Origin: Torreya grandis
Taxonomy: Eukaryota; Streptophyta; Pinopsida; Cupressales; Taxaceae
Direction: 5' to 3'
DNA: 64,000 nucleotides
NCBI GenBank assembly: GCA_037957365.1
Contig: JARHVA010004902.1
Coordinates: forward strand, 496,001 to 560,000
The stretch's first letter is position 1, and the number at the start of each line of letters is the position of its first letter. Both the position numbers and the translations under genes were made by a program. The notes below the pieces were generated by a model. That model made no database searches and had not been told where the DNA came from. It saw nothing but the letters and a program-made list of their open reading frames with translations. Shown here in pieces: positions 22,732 through 33,931 of this stretch.

Positions 22732-24692
22732 TGTTGGTCCCCAAAAATGTCACTCATTTTTGGAATAACATATGAGCTATCTTGGTCCTACAAGACCAAA
22801 ATTTCTCTCTTCCCTTCTCAAAATTTGTTCTGAGCATTCAATTTCTTCATTTTTCAAAGCTTTCTCAGAAATCTATGCACTCTACAGGCTTGAATCTATG
22901 GACTCTACAGGCTTGAATCTACGGACTCTACAGTTAGAAATCTACAGACTCTACAAGCTTAAAACTATAGACTCCACAGGCTCATTTCCATGGACTCTCT
23001 CAAGGCTTGAGAGAAAACTACGGACTTCACAGGTTGATTTCTACAGACTCTGCAAGAAAGAAGCAAGCTCTCAGCACTTAGGTGATTTCAAAGTTGGTTC
23101 AACAACAAAGTTCAACCAAAAGAGTTTAGCAACAAGCTTCTAAAGCAAGGATTGAGCCATTGAACCACTGAACCTTGAACCATTTTGGTTCAATGGGTTC
23201 AATGGGTTTAAAGGTTCAACATCAGTAGCAAGAGTTAAGTGCATTTGTCAAGGTTCAAAGTTCAACCACTTCAAGGTTCAATGGCTTCAAAACACTTATC
23301 AAAGAGAAGAAGGCTTGAACCATTGAACCATTTTGGTTCAAAATTTCAATAGGTTTAATGGTTTAAAGGTTCAACATGTGGTTGGTTCAAGCGAACAAAG
23401 GACTTAGCCAAATAAAGGGATTGAACTTATTGAACCATTGAACCAAAGTTGGTTTAATCAGTTGGTTCAATCAGTAGGTTCAAGGGGCTGTTCCAAATCC
23501 AAAGGAACAAGTGCCCTTGCAGAGGGTGGTGAACCAAGGCCTAGAACCCTTGTGGAGGGTAGCGAGCAAAAATAGACAAAGTGAATTCCTTCAGGAAAAT
23601 GAACAAGGCAAAGCACAAAGTGAAATCCTTCAGATAATTTGTCTGAAGGAATTCACCCAAAAAACAAAGCAAAGCCCAATGAAAATACAAGGCAAGGAAG
23701 ATTTCCTTTAGACAAATTACCCAAAGGAATTCCTTTGAACATTTTGTCTGAAGGAAATAAAGGATAAAGCCTGCCAGAAGAAAGAAGCCCGAAGGCCATC
23801 TGAAGACTGCTCGAAGGGTAGATACCCTTGCAGGGAGATCTTCCCCTTACTAGAAGTTAAACTCTACCTAAATTGAAAGGCATTACTAAGAATTTGAGCT
23901 CATATTGTAGTTCATATTTCTTTGATTGAATGAGAAAGCAAGTTACTTGCAGACTTTGTGCTATTATAGCTTGTGCTACATTAGGAGATTGTTCTTATGT
24001 CTGTCTTCTGAAAGCATTCTTGTTTATTTGATTTAACAAGCAGAACTAGTGGAGGTGATAAGGAAGGTGTCCTAAAGCTAACTACTTTTAGACTTTACAT
24101 TGTCATAGTTGTCTTTAGTGTGTGTTTTTCTTTTTTGTTTCTGTGTAAAAGACCTTGGGATGACTTTGTGCCCTCACTTTCTTTCTTATCTCCCTCTAGG
24201 GTAGTCAAGGTGGAGACTTTGTGCTACATCTTAGATTGTTAGTTACCTTGGACCCTATTACCAGTCACTTGTTACCAGAAAGAGTCATGATGTTTGTAAG
24301 AACAAGCACTTCTAAAAGAAGAGAATTGCCTTCTATTGCTTCACCAAGATTTCTACTATCAAGGAAGGGATCTGGCTCTTGGTTGAATGTTACTTCTAAA
24401 AGAAGAGAAGTACCTTCACCAATCACCCAAGATTTCTCTTTTGATTTGTGAGCATCATCTCTGAAAGAAGAGAGATGGATGGTTTATCCTACCCCTATGT
24501 CTTACTTTCTGCTTATATATATAGTATATAGCCTCTGCATATTTAATAGGGAACCTCCCCTTGATGAGAGGAGAGATTTGTCCCCTTTGGATGTGGTAAA
24601 CCTGTAACATTGGATGAGAAATCTCCCTATGCTATGGTGATAGGAACTATTTTGGTCACCAATTAGCTGGCTGACAAAATATTCACCCAACA
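22732..24692 (+). repeat. 3' LTR of NE1 (1961 bp)
   Basis: It pairs with 17925-19889. It is followed by the ACTAT duplication at 24693-24697 and by the resumed RNase H frame of E1. Confidence 0.94.
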
Positions 24693-24697
24693 ACTAT

Positions 24698-26155
24698 TAT
24701 AGATAAAATAGGGAAGTCTAATATGGTGGCTGATTTCTTGTCAAGAATTAACACTATAGGTGAAGAAGAACTAGTGGAAGATGACTTTCCAGATGAACAA
24801 CTATTTTCTATTTCATCAAAATCTCAGTGGTTTACTAATATAGCTAATTACCTCACCACAGGGAAATTTCCTCTACAATTTTCACAAAAATAAAAGAAAC
24901 ATTTAATCAAAGAAAGTTCTTCTTTTAAATGGATTAATGGAATGTTATTTAAGCTTGGACTTGACCATGTGTTTCATAGGTGTGTGACAAATGGTGAAGC
25001 TTATGATATCATTAGATCTTATTATGATGAACCAGGAGGAGGTCATTACTTAGCTCAAAGAACCATACATAAAATCCTAAGAGTAGGATACTATTCACCT
25101 CACCTTCATCAGCAAGTAAAAAGATATGTCAGACACTGTGATGCTTGTCAGAGATTGGAAAACCTACTCTTTCAATAGAGATGCCTCTACACCCTCATCC
25201 TCAATTGGTTTTAGAACCATTTGAGAAATGGGGAATTGATTTTATAGGTCATGTGGATCCTCCTTCTAGAGGATAATAATATCTCCTAATATGTATAGAT
25301 TACGTGACCAAGTGCACAAAAGTGGAAGCATTAACTCATGCTAGAGAAGAGATGGTAGCTGATTTCTTATATTTCAAAATCATGCAAAGATTTGGTGCTA
25401 TAAGGGAGATAGTCTCAAATCAAGGATTGCAGTTCATGTCAAACATGATAAATCACTTCATGTAAGTATATCGAGCTCAGCACAAAAAACATCTCCATGC
25501 CATCTGCAGGCTAATGGGTAAGTTGAAGTCACTAACAGAGAATTAGAAACCATTTTAACCAAGGTTGTTAATTCCAATAAAAAGGATTGGACAAATAAGG
25601 TACCAGAAGCTGTTTGGGCCTATAATACTACTTAAAAAACAACAATTATATTTTCACCTTATAAATTGGTTTATGGTAAAAAGCCTTTATTCTCTATTGA
25701 ATTTGAATTATAGACTTTGAAAATAGTTGTAGAAGTAAGAATTGAATTAGAAGAAATACAAAAATAAAGACTCCTATAGCTTAATCAACTTGATGAGATG
25801 AGGATGGAAGCACTACAAAGAATGAAACTAGTACAACATCAAATAAAAGTTTGGTATTATTCATAGATCAAGCAACAAAAGTTTTAGAAAGGAGATTGAG
25901 CTTGATTCTAAATTTAAACAGTTTAAAGGAAAACTATAAATGAGGTGGCTAGGACCTTATCAGATTGAGGAGGTCTTTGAAAATGGTTCTGTTAAGCTAA
26001 TACCTATTGATGATATTAAAATATCTCTTTTAGTCAATGGACATAGATTGAAGCTCTATCAAAAACCTCTCAATAAAGAAGAATTTATTCAAAAGGTAAA
26101 AGATCAAGTAGCTATTTTGGAAAGCTTTGCTTCTTCCAGAGAACATGCTCCTTGA
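24698..26155 (+). pseudogene. E1 RNase H end and integrase
   Basis: The frame resumes with KSNMVADFLSRI, the RNase H-integrase joint of plant Ty3/Gypsy elements. The integrase zinc domain is in 24942-25178. GGGHYLAQRT and CDACQR are kept, but the first zinc His is Tyr (SYYDEPGGGH), one C-to-T change away. The core follows with EKWGIDFIG (catalytic Asp) and SNQGLQF, where Asp has become Asn. A frameshift near 25465 precedes QANG and VTNRELE (catalytic Glu). The C-terminal part 25940-26155 has RWLGPYQIEEVFENGSVKL and VNGHRLKLY, typical of Athila integrase tails. Stops and lost catalytic residues make it inactive. Confidence 0.9.
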
Positions 26156-26182
26156 TAATCCTACAGTCCAATAAAAAAAATT

Positions 26183-26185
<3 letters not shown>

Positions 26186-26254
<69 letters not shown>
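26186..26254. repeat. (AT)n microsatellite
   Basis: About 34 uninterrupted AT dinucleotides lie just after the E1 integrase. Length in the assembly may be unreliable. Confidence 0.97.
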
Positions 26255-26258
<4 letters not shown>

Positions 26259-27000
26259 AAATCCTTCTAGGGACACTATTGACAATCCATGCCCAGAAAA
26301 CTAGCTTGTTGGCTAGCTATGCATTGTAAAAAGGGCTTTCGCTAGAAAACTAGTAATGGCTAGCCAAAGGGCAAAAAAAAAATTATAAGAAAAAACAAAG
26401 AATCTCATCATGTCACTATGATTGGTCATCTCCATGAAATAAACTAATCCATGTAAACTTATTTGTGTAGGACACATGGCGAGCAAAGGATACATCTAAG
26501 GTCAAAGTAAGTAAGACATATTTTATTTATCTATGATTAGTTAACTAATTATCTTCAATTTAATTAAGACTTATTCTATGGAGATGACCCAAATTTAAAG
26601 CTTCCAAAATAGAATGACATGACATATGCCATAATAAAAAAAAAACATGCAATCGAGCTGCTAAAGATGTATGGATAAGTATGCAGCTTTGATATAATCA
26701 ATTGAGTCATCAAATATGATAATGACAAGACATCATAAAAAGGGGTTTTAAATGAAGTAATGAATCACTATCACTATCAAAGTGACACATCATCATTTCA
26801 CCCAACTTGTATTAATGAGACAAAATAGCTAGCACACTCCATAGAAACATGTGGTGCTTAATTGTATTAAGTCATCATATCAAACTATCAACTCATGCAG
26901 CTATAGCGTTTCATATGAACCATTTCATTTCTACAGACTTCAATAGAAACTAGTCTACATATCCTCTACAATTGTTGCCTACCAATCTTCAGTGATGGTT

Positions 27001-27072
27001 GCCTATCAATTTCAATAAAAGACTAGTCTACACCTCGCCTACCGATTTCAATAAAAGACTAGTCTACACCTC
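27001..27072. repeat. 36-bp tandem duplication
   Basis: Two units starting at 27001 and 27037, each ending GACTAGTCTACACCTC, differ at two positions. Confidence 0.9.
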
Positions 27073-27244
27073 AATCAGAGTTAAAGGAATAGAGTTGTCT
27101 ATAAAACCTCATAGAAATGGGATAGAAAATAAGATCAGAGCTAAAGAATGCAGTAAAGTTTCATAAATACAAAGCTTATGTAGCAGTGTTTAGAGCCAAT
27201 GGCTAGCTACCTTTCATTGAAAAGTTCTAGAGTTTCGATGAAAC

Positions 27245-28990
27245 AATGGTAAGTGAATTCATCACTAATCTCACCCCTAAATTTTCAATTGTGAAAGGAA
27301 TTGTTATTCCTATTACAACTCAAGTTATAAGCCAAATTATACAAGTTATAAAAGAGGGAATGAGAGCTACAGGTAGAATTTTATTTAGTGATTTAATTAG
27401 TCATTTTAATGGTAATGAGTAGACTGGGACTTCATGTCTAGTATATTCCAAAGAAAAATCAAAAGGGATTAGTATAAATTCACTTCCTCAACCCTAAATA
27501 TCTATAGCCAAGTGGGTACTCAAGTATATCATTTTTGAGGGACAACACAATCTTTTAGGGGAAGACGCCATGAAAATGTTAATACACCTTAAGCATGGAA
27601 GATAAAACCCTCAGTACAAAATTAACCTCCCATCCTTCTTATATGGTACTCTACAAGTTATGTCTATAACCCCTAATGTTGCTCTTAGGAATCATGGCCT
27701 TATTCATCTCATTATCCAAGATCACTTCCTTCAATAAGAATAAGAGGTTTGGGAGGAATTTTAGAATAGTATATCACAACAAATTCCAAATTTGCTTATT
27801 AAGAAACCCCAAATTTACCACAAGAACACTCACCTCCACCTGTTGCATTAGCTAAGAAAATAATGTCAAAAAAGACATCATAGATTTTAGTCTCAATAGA
27901 AATTCCTTCTTCTTCAAGAAGAATCACAAGGTCTCAAATTCCTAAAGTTTCAAGGTCCTCACAAGAACCTAATGAATTTGTAGTACAACTAGTTCCCTTG
28001 TCAGAAAGAAGAAATTTGAGACAAAATGTTGCTACAAAACCTAAGAAGACTGAGGGTTTGATGGTTGAGAAGGAAATCCAACCGAGTGTAGATCAGAGAG
28101 TGACTAAAAGAAGGAGAAGGCTCATTTTGACAGATGAAGATGAACAAGAGGCTGTAGACATTCTGAAAAGTCTTAAAATGGTATCTTATTCCCCCATATA
28201 TCAAAATATCCTTGCACCTATAGATATTGAATAAATTCCTTTCAAAAGGAACTCTCCAATCATAATGGAGGAACTAAATCTAGAGGAAGAGCCACACATA
28301 GTAGAGGAATCAAGTATGGCAGAATAACCACCTATTTCAGTTGAAATTGCAATGGATAAAAGGAAAACTATATGTACCAATGAGAAAGGTGAATCATCTA
28401 ATCTAAATGATCCTATTATGTAGTTAAATTTGTATCTTTCTCAAGATCAAGCCCTTGAACAACAATAAATAGCTAACATTATTGACTTGATCAGTCAATT
28501 GCAGAACAAAGATCATCTCAACTCATTGTTGGTACAAAAATTAGATACAGCATCTGTTGATCATGCAATAGAAGTTCACAAATTAGAGGAAACAATAAAA
28601 GAACATGAAAGTGAACAAATAGATATTTGGATATATGTAAAAAATTTGAAGAAGTAAAATAGGAGATTGTAGAGTTTGGTAAACTCTTCCAAAGCACCTG
28701 ATGTTGCACCTCCTCCTCCTAAGGTATTTGTTGACCACGATTGTCAAAAAAGTGATCCAGGTATTCCTCCCTTGCAAATACTACATCAAATTGAAGAAGA
28801 ATATTCTGTACTTAAATATAAAAACAAGGATGCAACTTCTTCAAACAAACTCTTGGAAAATGAAAAGAAAGACTTAGAAGCTAAAGTCCAAAATTTAGAA
28901 GAAAACTTGCAGGATGCATGCAAATTAGGGGAATCTCTTTTGGCATGTAATAATCCTTCTCCTGCATATAGTTTATTTTTATTTGAATAA
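27245..28990 (+). pseudogene. E1 env-like region, coiled-coil protein
   Basis: It lies between integrase and 3' LTR, where Athila elements carry an env-like gene. An ATG at 27245 starts MVSEFITNLTPKFSIVKG, with IFEGQHNLLGEDAMKMLIHL and a possible PSFLYGTLQVM further on, broken by several stops. A second part (27998-28234) is basic (TKRRRRLILTDEDEQ). The last part (28440-28990) is rich in E, K, L and Q with heptad-like spacing (LEETIKEHESEQ, LEAKVQNLEENLQDA), separated by a PPPPK stretch. I see no signal peptide or clear membrane segment. Athila env-like proteins are poorly conserved, so the assignment is by position. The ATG is followed directly by GTAAGT. Confidence 0.6.
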
Positions 28991-28998
28991 TTTTATAG

Positions 28999-29360
28999 AT
29001 GGCAGCTTCTATGGATCTCTTGACATCTTCCTTAAAAAAATTTATAGCCAACCACCTTTTTGAAAATTTTCTATAGTGTTGAACCTGATCAGCAGGATTT
29101 GCTTTATGAATTTTATTTACATGATTTGATTCTAGGAGACCATGAGCACAATAAATTTTTGATAAACCATGTAGGAGAAGTGTAACTAAGGGAATGACAT
29201 TCTACATTCAAAAATCAAATAGCATGGAAAATCATATTTGAGGACTATACAAATCATGTTAAGACTAAAGGATTGTGTGTCAGACCAGCCTTTCCTATTC
29301 CCAGATTGATCAAATAGAATTTTAACTATGCTTTGTTAGATGATGAGGTTAAAACACATT
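28999..29360 (+). pseudogene. E1 second downstream frame, unknown
   Basis: A Met at 28999 opens MAASMDLLTSSLKKF. After a frameshift near 29060, FYSVEPDQQDLLYEFYLHDL and FEDYTNHVKTKGLCVRP are readable with stops between them. The product is not recognised. Its place after the coiled-coil frame suggests either the end of the env-like gene or a further small gene. Confidence 0.4.
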
Positions 29361-29845
29361 ATTTATAGGCTTTATATGATTGTGTTATTTTCTTTGATTT
29401 GTTTTCAATATAGAGTTTTGATTTAGTGGTGGCTATAAGTGTAAATAGATGGGACCAACTTTCAGTGCCTCTTAAAAGATGAGAGGTCATGTCCCCAATT
29501 ACCTTAAGATGGAGTATGAGGAGAGCGTCCTCAATTTTGGAAATCTTAATAAAGGTAATAAACTCTGAGGGAGAGCATAAATATATTGGCATGAGATATA
29601 GACCCCCTTTGTTGATCATACCTATTCTAGGATGGAAAAGTTAGGCTCCACAGTCAGAGGAAAAATTCAATATATGAAAACAAATGATTTAAGAACATTA
29701 GGGATTTACAAGTAATTTAGACAAGCATATAATAGATGAATTTGATGAATATGATTTGAGTCAGAGTGTGAAAAGTAGAAGCCAGAGCTATGACCACCAA
29801 TAAATATTTGCAATGAGACTTACAAAAGGTAAAGCTTGGGAGAGA
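29361..29845 (+). other. E1 3' untranslated end with polypurine tract
   Basis: No coding domain is recognised. The last bases before the LTR (29829-29845) read GTAAAGCTTGGGAGAGA, a purine-rich stretch directly adjoining the TG of the 3' LTR. Confidence 0.6.
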
Positions 29846-31324
29846 TGATGAGCTCAGAATATGGCTCATTATTGACATGTTATTTCCCTCAATTCATCTC
29901 TCCAATGATATTATCTTATACAAATCTTAGATTTTTAGATAGATATTACATGGAAAATAGATATTTGTCTTGTTTATATTGAACCAAAGATTAAACCTTT
30001 ACTTTGTCATTAATGTCTAATACATAGCATGTTTTAGTGATTTTTGTTGTGAAGAATGCTCAGGAAAAAGACACAGATGATGTATAGTGAATGTGTAATT
30101 TTGATCTCCATCCAACAAAACTATGGACTCCATAGGCTTGCTTCTATAGACTCTGCAGGCTTGTTTCTATGGACTCTACAGGCTTATTTCTATGGACTCT
30201 ATAGGATTTTTTATACGGACTCTATATGCTCATTTCTACAAACTCCATAGGCTTGTCTCTATGGACTCCATAGGCTTGTTTCTATGGACTCCGTAGGTTC
30301 ATTCCTACTGACTCTACAAGGTCAATTTTGAGAATTCTGTAAGGACAAAGCTACAAATGGGGAAGCTGGTGGCCAGATAAGATAAGAGAGAATTATTCTA
30401 GCTAGAATCAAATAAGGAAAATAACCACCTGTTATTTTGTAGGATTTACTTTTGATAAAGTTGTATATATATTTGGATATTAGGACTATTATAAGATAGG
30501 ATATCTATTTTATCAGAATAATTGAATCTCTTAGAAATCCAATCTCTTATCTTTGGAGGAATGGATTGACCAAGGAATACTATTTATTTGCATCCTATTT
30601 TGAAGTTGATTATATTAGTATAAAATGTAAGATGTTCATATATAATTGGAGATAGATATCAGATGATAGAGATCAGATAATAGAGGAAAAGATTTGTACA
30701 AGCATATTACAGGTTTCAGACAGATTATAATCATTTTAATTTTATGAATTAATACTTTAGTTTCTAGCATTGATTAATATTTGTTCCTGAGTTTGAGAGG
30801 AGCAAGGGCCCACTCTCCTTGGAACTAGGAACTATGTATGGTATTTATGTTATGTTTCATTAATTTATTGTTATAACTAATTAGAATCTTGCTAATATTT
30901 ATATTTAATCATAAAAGCATCAAAACAAATTCATAGTTTTAAAATCATTTTCTTATTCAAAATCATTTCCTTTCTAAGCAAAAGTGTGTTTTCTTTTACA
31001 GCAGACGTGTGAAGCAAATTTCTTTTTATTAAATAGGAGTGTGAATTTACTTTCCATGCAAGTGTAAATAGGAGTGTGATTTTTACTTTCATCAAAAGAG
31101 TGGATTGATTTGATTTTTTCATTTTCAGTAAAAGAGTGAATCACATAGTTTAGGACACATTTCTCTCTCTAGTTAAAGTCAGAATAGGATAATCAATCAC
31201 CCCCATAAGTATCCTTCTAGATATACCATCCCATACCTTACCGCAGACATTTTTGGACACCAACTCTAGTTGATAAGACATCAATTGAATATTGATTAAA
31301 AAAGGAGTTAAATGACACTTGTCA
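29846..31324 (+). repeat. 3' LTR of E1 (1479 bp)
   Basis: It starts TGATGAGCTCA, ends GACACTTGTCA and aligns throughout with 11917-13391, including the repeat array (30121-30322) and the hairpin (30783-30832). CCATA follows at 31325-31329. Confidence 0.93.
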
Positions 31325-32320
31325 CCATATCCATATTTTTTTGTGATGATGAATGGGCCTAACCAATTAGGCTCAAATTTTCCCTTTTTTTCATGGGTGG
31401 CATTAGTATTCTTTTGATTTTATTTTAGGACTAGGTCACCAAGTTAAAAGTACCTATGTTTGATGTATTTATTTTAATTATGACACAACATGTTCTAATA
31501 GGCTTGGATATTATTTAAAGCAGTTACTCTTTTTACATCAAGTAGCTCTAATTCTTGTAGCCATGAGACTTTATATTCTTCTTCATTCATGATATTCTAT
31601 AATGAAATGTGTAAGAAAGTTAACTCAATCTTGATAGGGAGAATAGATTTCATGCCATAAATAAGGAGTACAATGTGGCTCCTATTGGGGTATGGGTATT
31701 AGTACGATAGGCTTAAATGGTAGGAAATAGTTATAAATTCCTATCACATCCAAAAGCATTAAATATATTTTAAGTATTTGGATTTGGGTTTCATAAGATG
31801 TTTTATATTAGACATTTCTTTGAGGAAAATAGGCGATGGAAAAGTGTTATTTGATCTAGTATTTGGCATACAGGGATTTCATGTCTTTATTTTTAAAGGA
31901 TCCACCATTATCAAAAATGATATAATGGGGAATGATAAAGTAGAAAATGAGATGGTTGAGGATGAATTTTGAAATTTGCTTCTCAGTTATGTAGGTAAGT
32001 GGAATGGCTTCAATCCACTTGATAAAATATTCAGTTGCAATAAGGATATGTTTATGGTCATATGATGAATTAGGATTGATTTTTCATATGATATCGATTC
32101 CCCATGTGGAATATGTCCATGGCATAGTGATCTACTGAAGCGATTGAGTTGGCACATAAATGAGATTAGCACTCTTTGAAAAGTCACACTTTTTTACATA
32201 AGCACATGCATCAACCTCCATAGTGGGATAGTAATACCTTGTACGTAGGAGTTTTTTGGTAAGGACCATGCCACTAGTGTGATCCCTACAAATCCCTTTA
32301 TGCACTTATTTAATAATTAA
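31325..32320 (-). pseudogene. E2 integrase (Tat type)
   Basis: Read on the minus strand. The zinc domain starts with HKGICRDHTSG (the two His at 32300-32302 and 32279-32281) and YYYPTMEVDACAYVKKC. The last zinc Cys appears to be Ser (KKCDFSKSA). The core has WGIDII with catalytic Asp, then WIEAIPLTYITEKQ and FDNGGSFKNKDMKSLYAKY (second Asp). The third, PQGN-type block around the Glu is degraded. The C-terminal part has GDLVLK and KFEPNWLGPF, then stops at the E1 insertion. The tail is at 11831-11911. The IPL-x-x-x-T-x-K-Q and NKDMK wording is typical of Tat/Ogre integrases. Several stops are present. Confidence 0.92.
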
Positions 32321-32585
32321 TATGGACTATGTCAAAACTAAATAGTGAAGGAGAGTTTAATCATATCCTCTATAGTAGAGAGTGTCATCAAGAATGGTAT
32401 AACAAGAAGTGGTATGAATGAAGGCTTTTTGTTTTTTACAATAAATATTTGAAGGGATAATGTTTTCATGAAGGTAGTCATATATATTGGATAACCAATT
32501 TAATATGGGACCAACATTATCACATACCATTTCAGATTCAGAATGTTCATGAGCCAGCTTTAAAATATGTTCAATAAGAAATTGG
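32321..32585 (-). pseudogene. E2 spacer between extra RNase H and integrase
   Basis: The minus strand encodes EHILKLAHEHSESEMVC and AFIHTTSCYTILDDTLYYRG, the linker expected just before the integrase zinc domain. It is cut at 32585 by E3, and its upstream continuation is at 57417 onwards. ATTGG at 32581-32585 is one copy of the E3 target duplication. Confidence 0.75.
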
Positions 32586-33917
32586 TGTTTAACACTAAAA
32601 TGTTAAATTAAGTACTTGGAGTTTAACTTAGATTAATAGTAAATGGGTATATAGAAATGAAATGGCATAAGGGTGATAATCAGATCTATAGTAGAATAAT
32701 TAGATGTTAAACTCAGATATAAGAATACATTGCATTCATTATGCTAAAATAGAGTAAATATGGAAAGTGAAACTATGATAGATATAGAAATGATAAAGAA
32801 TTAAAGTACTTAGCTTGTTTTTAAGCTAATGTAGTTATGGATATAGAATAGGTATAAATCATGCTAGAAGGATATTTTGGAATAGTCATCAAATTCTAAC
32901 TCTAATACTTTTAGCTCTCTAGATAGTAACGTCAATTTGGGATGTTTATGCCAATACTACTATCTAGGTTCAACTCTAGTATCTTGTATAGAATAACTAC
33001 TAGAATAGGATGCAACCACCTAGATGATTCTAGGTTTTACTACACCTTTGCTCTAGTACATTCAAATCTAGACCATGGATAGTCCCTCCTTTTGAAATGG
33101 CAAAATCTTAGTTCTCCATCTCCATAGTGACCTTGGGTAAAAATGGGTTAGTGGGCACACAATGTCTAACTGAACCTAAAGACCCTACTATCATAGGTCA
33201 CTACCTACATATCCAATACTCTATAATATGGATTTAGACCCATGTATTTATCCCTTACATTTTGCCTTGTGTGTGAATCATAAAATATTGTGAAAAGTAA
33301 GTATAATCGTGACCTATCTTGTAACTTAGAAAATTAGGCTCTTGGGCTTCTCCTTTTAGTATTTCAAACCTTTATATGTGATGTGACTATGACTGGTGTG
33401 TAAATAGGGAAGCTTTATTCAATTAAATTCTTGATGAAGTGTTTTTGATAAGTCACCTTAGTCTCTTTGGTCTTTTTCTAGGTGTCATAGATCAAGAGTG
33501 AATGATGGTTGTTCTTGTATTTATATCAATCCATTTGGATTAATAAATCACATTAAATAACTTAGAACAACCATTGGAATATGTTTCATTTTCAAATTAG
33601 ATGACTTTAGGGCACTAGACACTTGTGTCAGGATATGATAGTAGTGTTAATGTTAATATTTATCTCAAACATTAGTGTCTAGGGAGAAAAAATGTGAATA
33701 CAAGTTCAAAACTTTAATCATTCTATACAAGATATAAGACCTGGGTCATCAACATAATACTAGTCGTATTAAGAGATATAGGCCAATAGGCACAAAGATA
33801 GAGCAAATGTAAGGCTTATAGAAGCAAAAAAGGTAAATAACTGAGAGGAAAATCTAATGTTTGAGATTTTCAAGTGTACAAGATTGAGGTTTTATATAAT
33901 CATAAATATCATCTACA
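32586..33917 (-). repeat. 3' LTR of E3 (1332 bp)
   Basis: On the plus strand it starts TGTTTAACACTAAAATG and ends ATCATCTACA. It matches 37953-40023 (minus the solo LTR) for the first two thirds and 56942-57411 for the last third. This is the evidence that those separated pieces form one LTR. Confidence 0.92.
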
Positions 33918-33931
33918 TCCCCCCCCCCACG
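33918..33931 (-). other. Polypurine tract of E3
   Basis: On the minus strand it reads CGTGGGGGGGGGGA directly before the TG of the 3' LTR. The run of ten G is unusually long and may vary in copy number or in assembly. Confidence 0.8.

Larger units (their letters stand above)
17925..24692 (+). mobile_element. NE1: internally deleted Ty3/Gypsy element nested in E1
   Basis: 6768 bp with LTRs 17925-19889 and 22732-24692, both beginning TGTTGGTCCCC and ending CACCCAACA, and a perfect ACTAT duplication. The 2.84-kb interior holds a leader, gag, an acidic linker, a fragment of an RNase H domain and a short integrase tail. Most of protease, RT and integrase is missing, so the element depended on a partner. 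Gag, LTR start and primer site resemble those of E6, so both belong to one family group. A sample of the first 120 LTR bases shows 6 differences. It is younger than E1, as nesting requires. Confidence 0.93.
26156..27244 (+). other. Non-coding spacer between E1 integrase and env-like region
   Basis: It contains a pure TA run (26186-26254), short CTAGC-rich inverted repeats around 26300-26380 and a duplicated 36-bp unit (27001-27072). No coding frame is recognised. Confidence 0.6.
11917..31324 (+). mobile_element. E1: Athila-like Ty3/Gypsy retrotransposon, interrupted by NE1
   Basis: The element is 19.4 kb as it stands, about 12.6 kb without the nested NE1. Order on the plus strand is 5' LTR, primer-binding site, gag with a CCHC knuckle, protease, RT, RNase H (split by NE1), integrase, env-like region, purine-rich stretch, 3' LTR. 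The protease core D-L-G-A-x-I-N, the gag-to-protease linker PLLQAIRDIPK and the degraded TGGCACCATTT primer site are typical of the Athila lineage. A by-eye sample of 120 bases (12061-12180 against 29990-30109) shows 8 differences, so the insertion is old. Every coding domain carries stops. E1 sits inside the integrase of E2. Confidence 0.92.
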
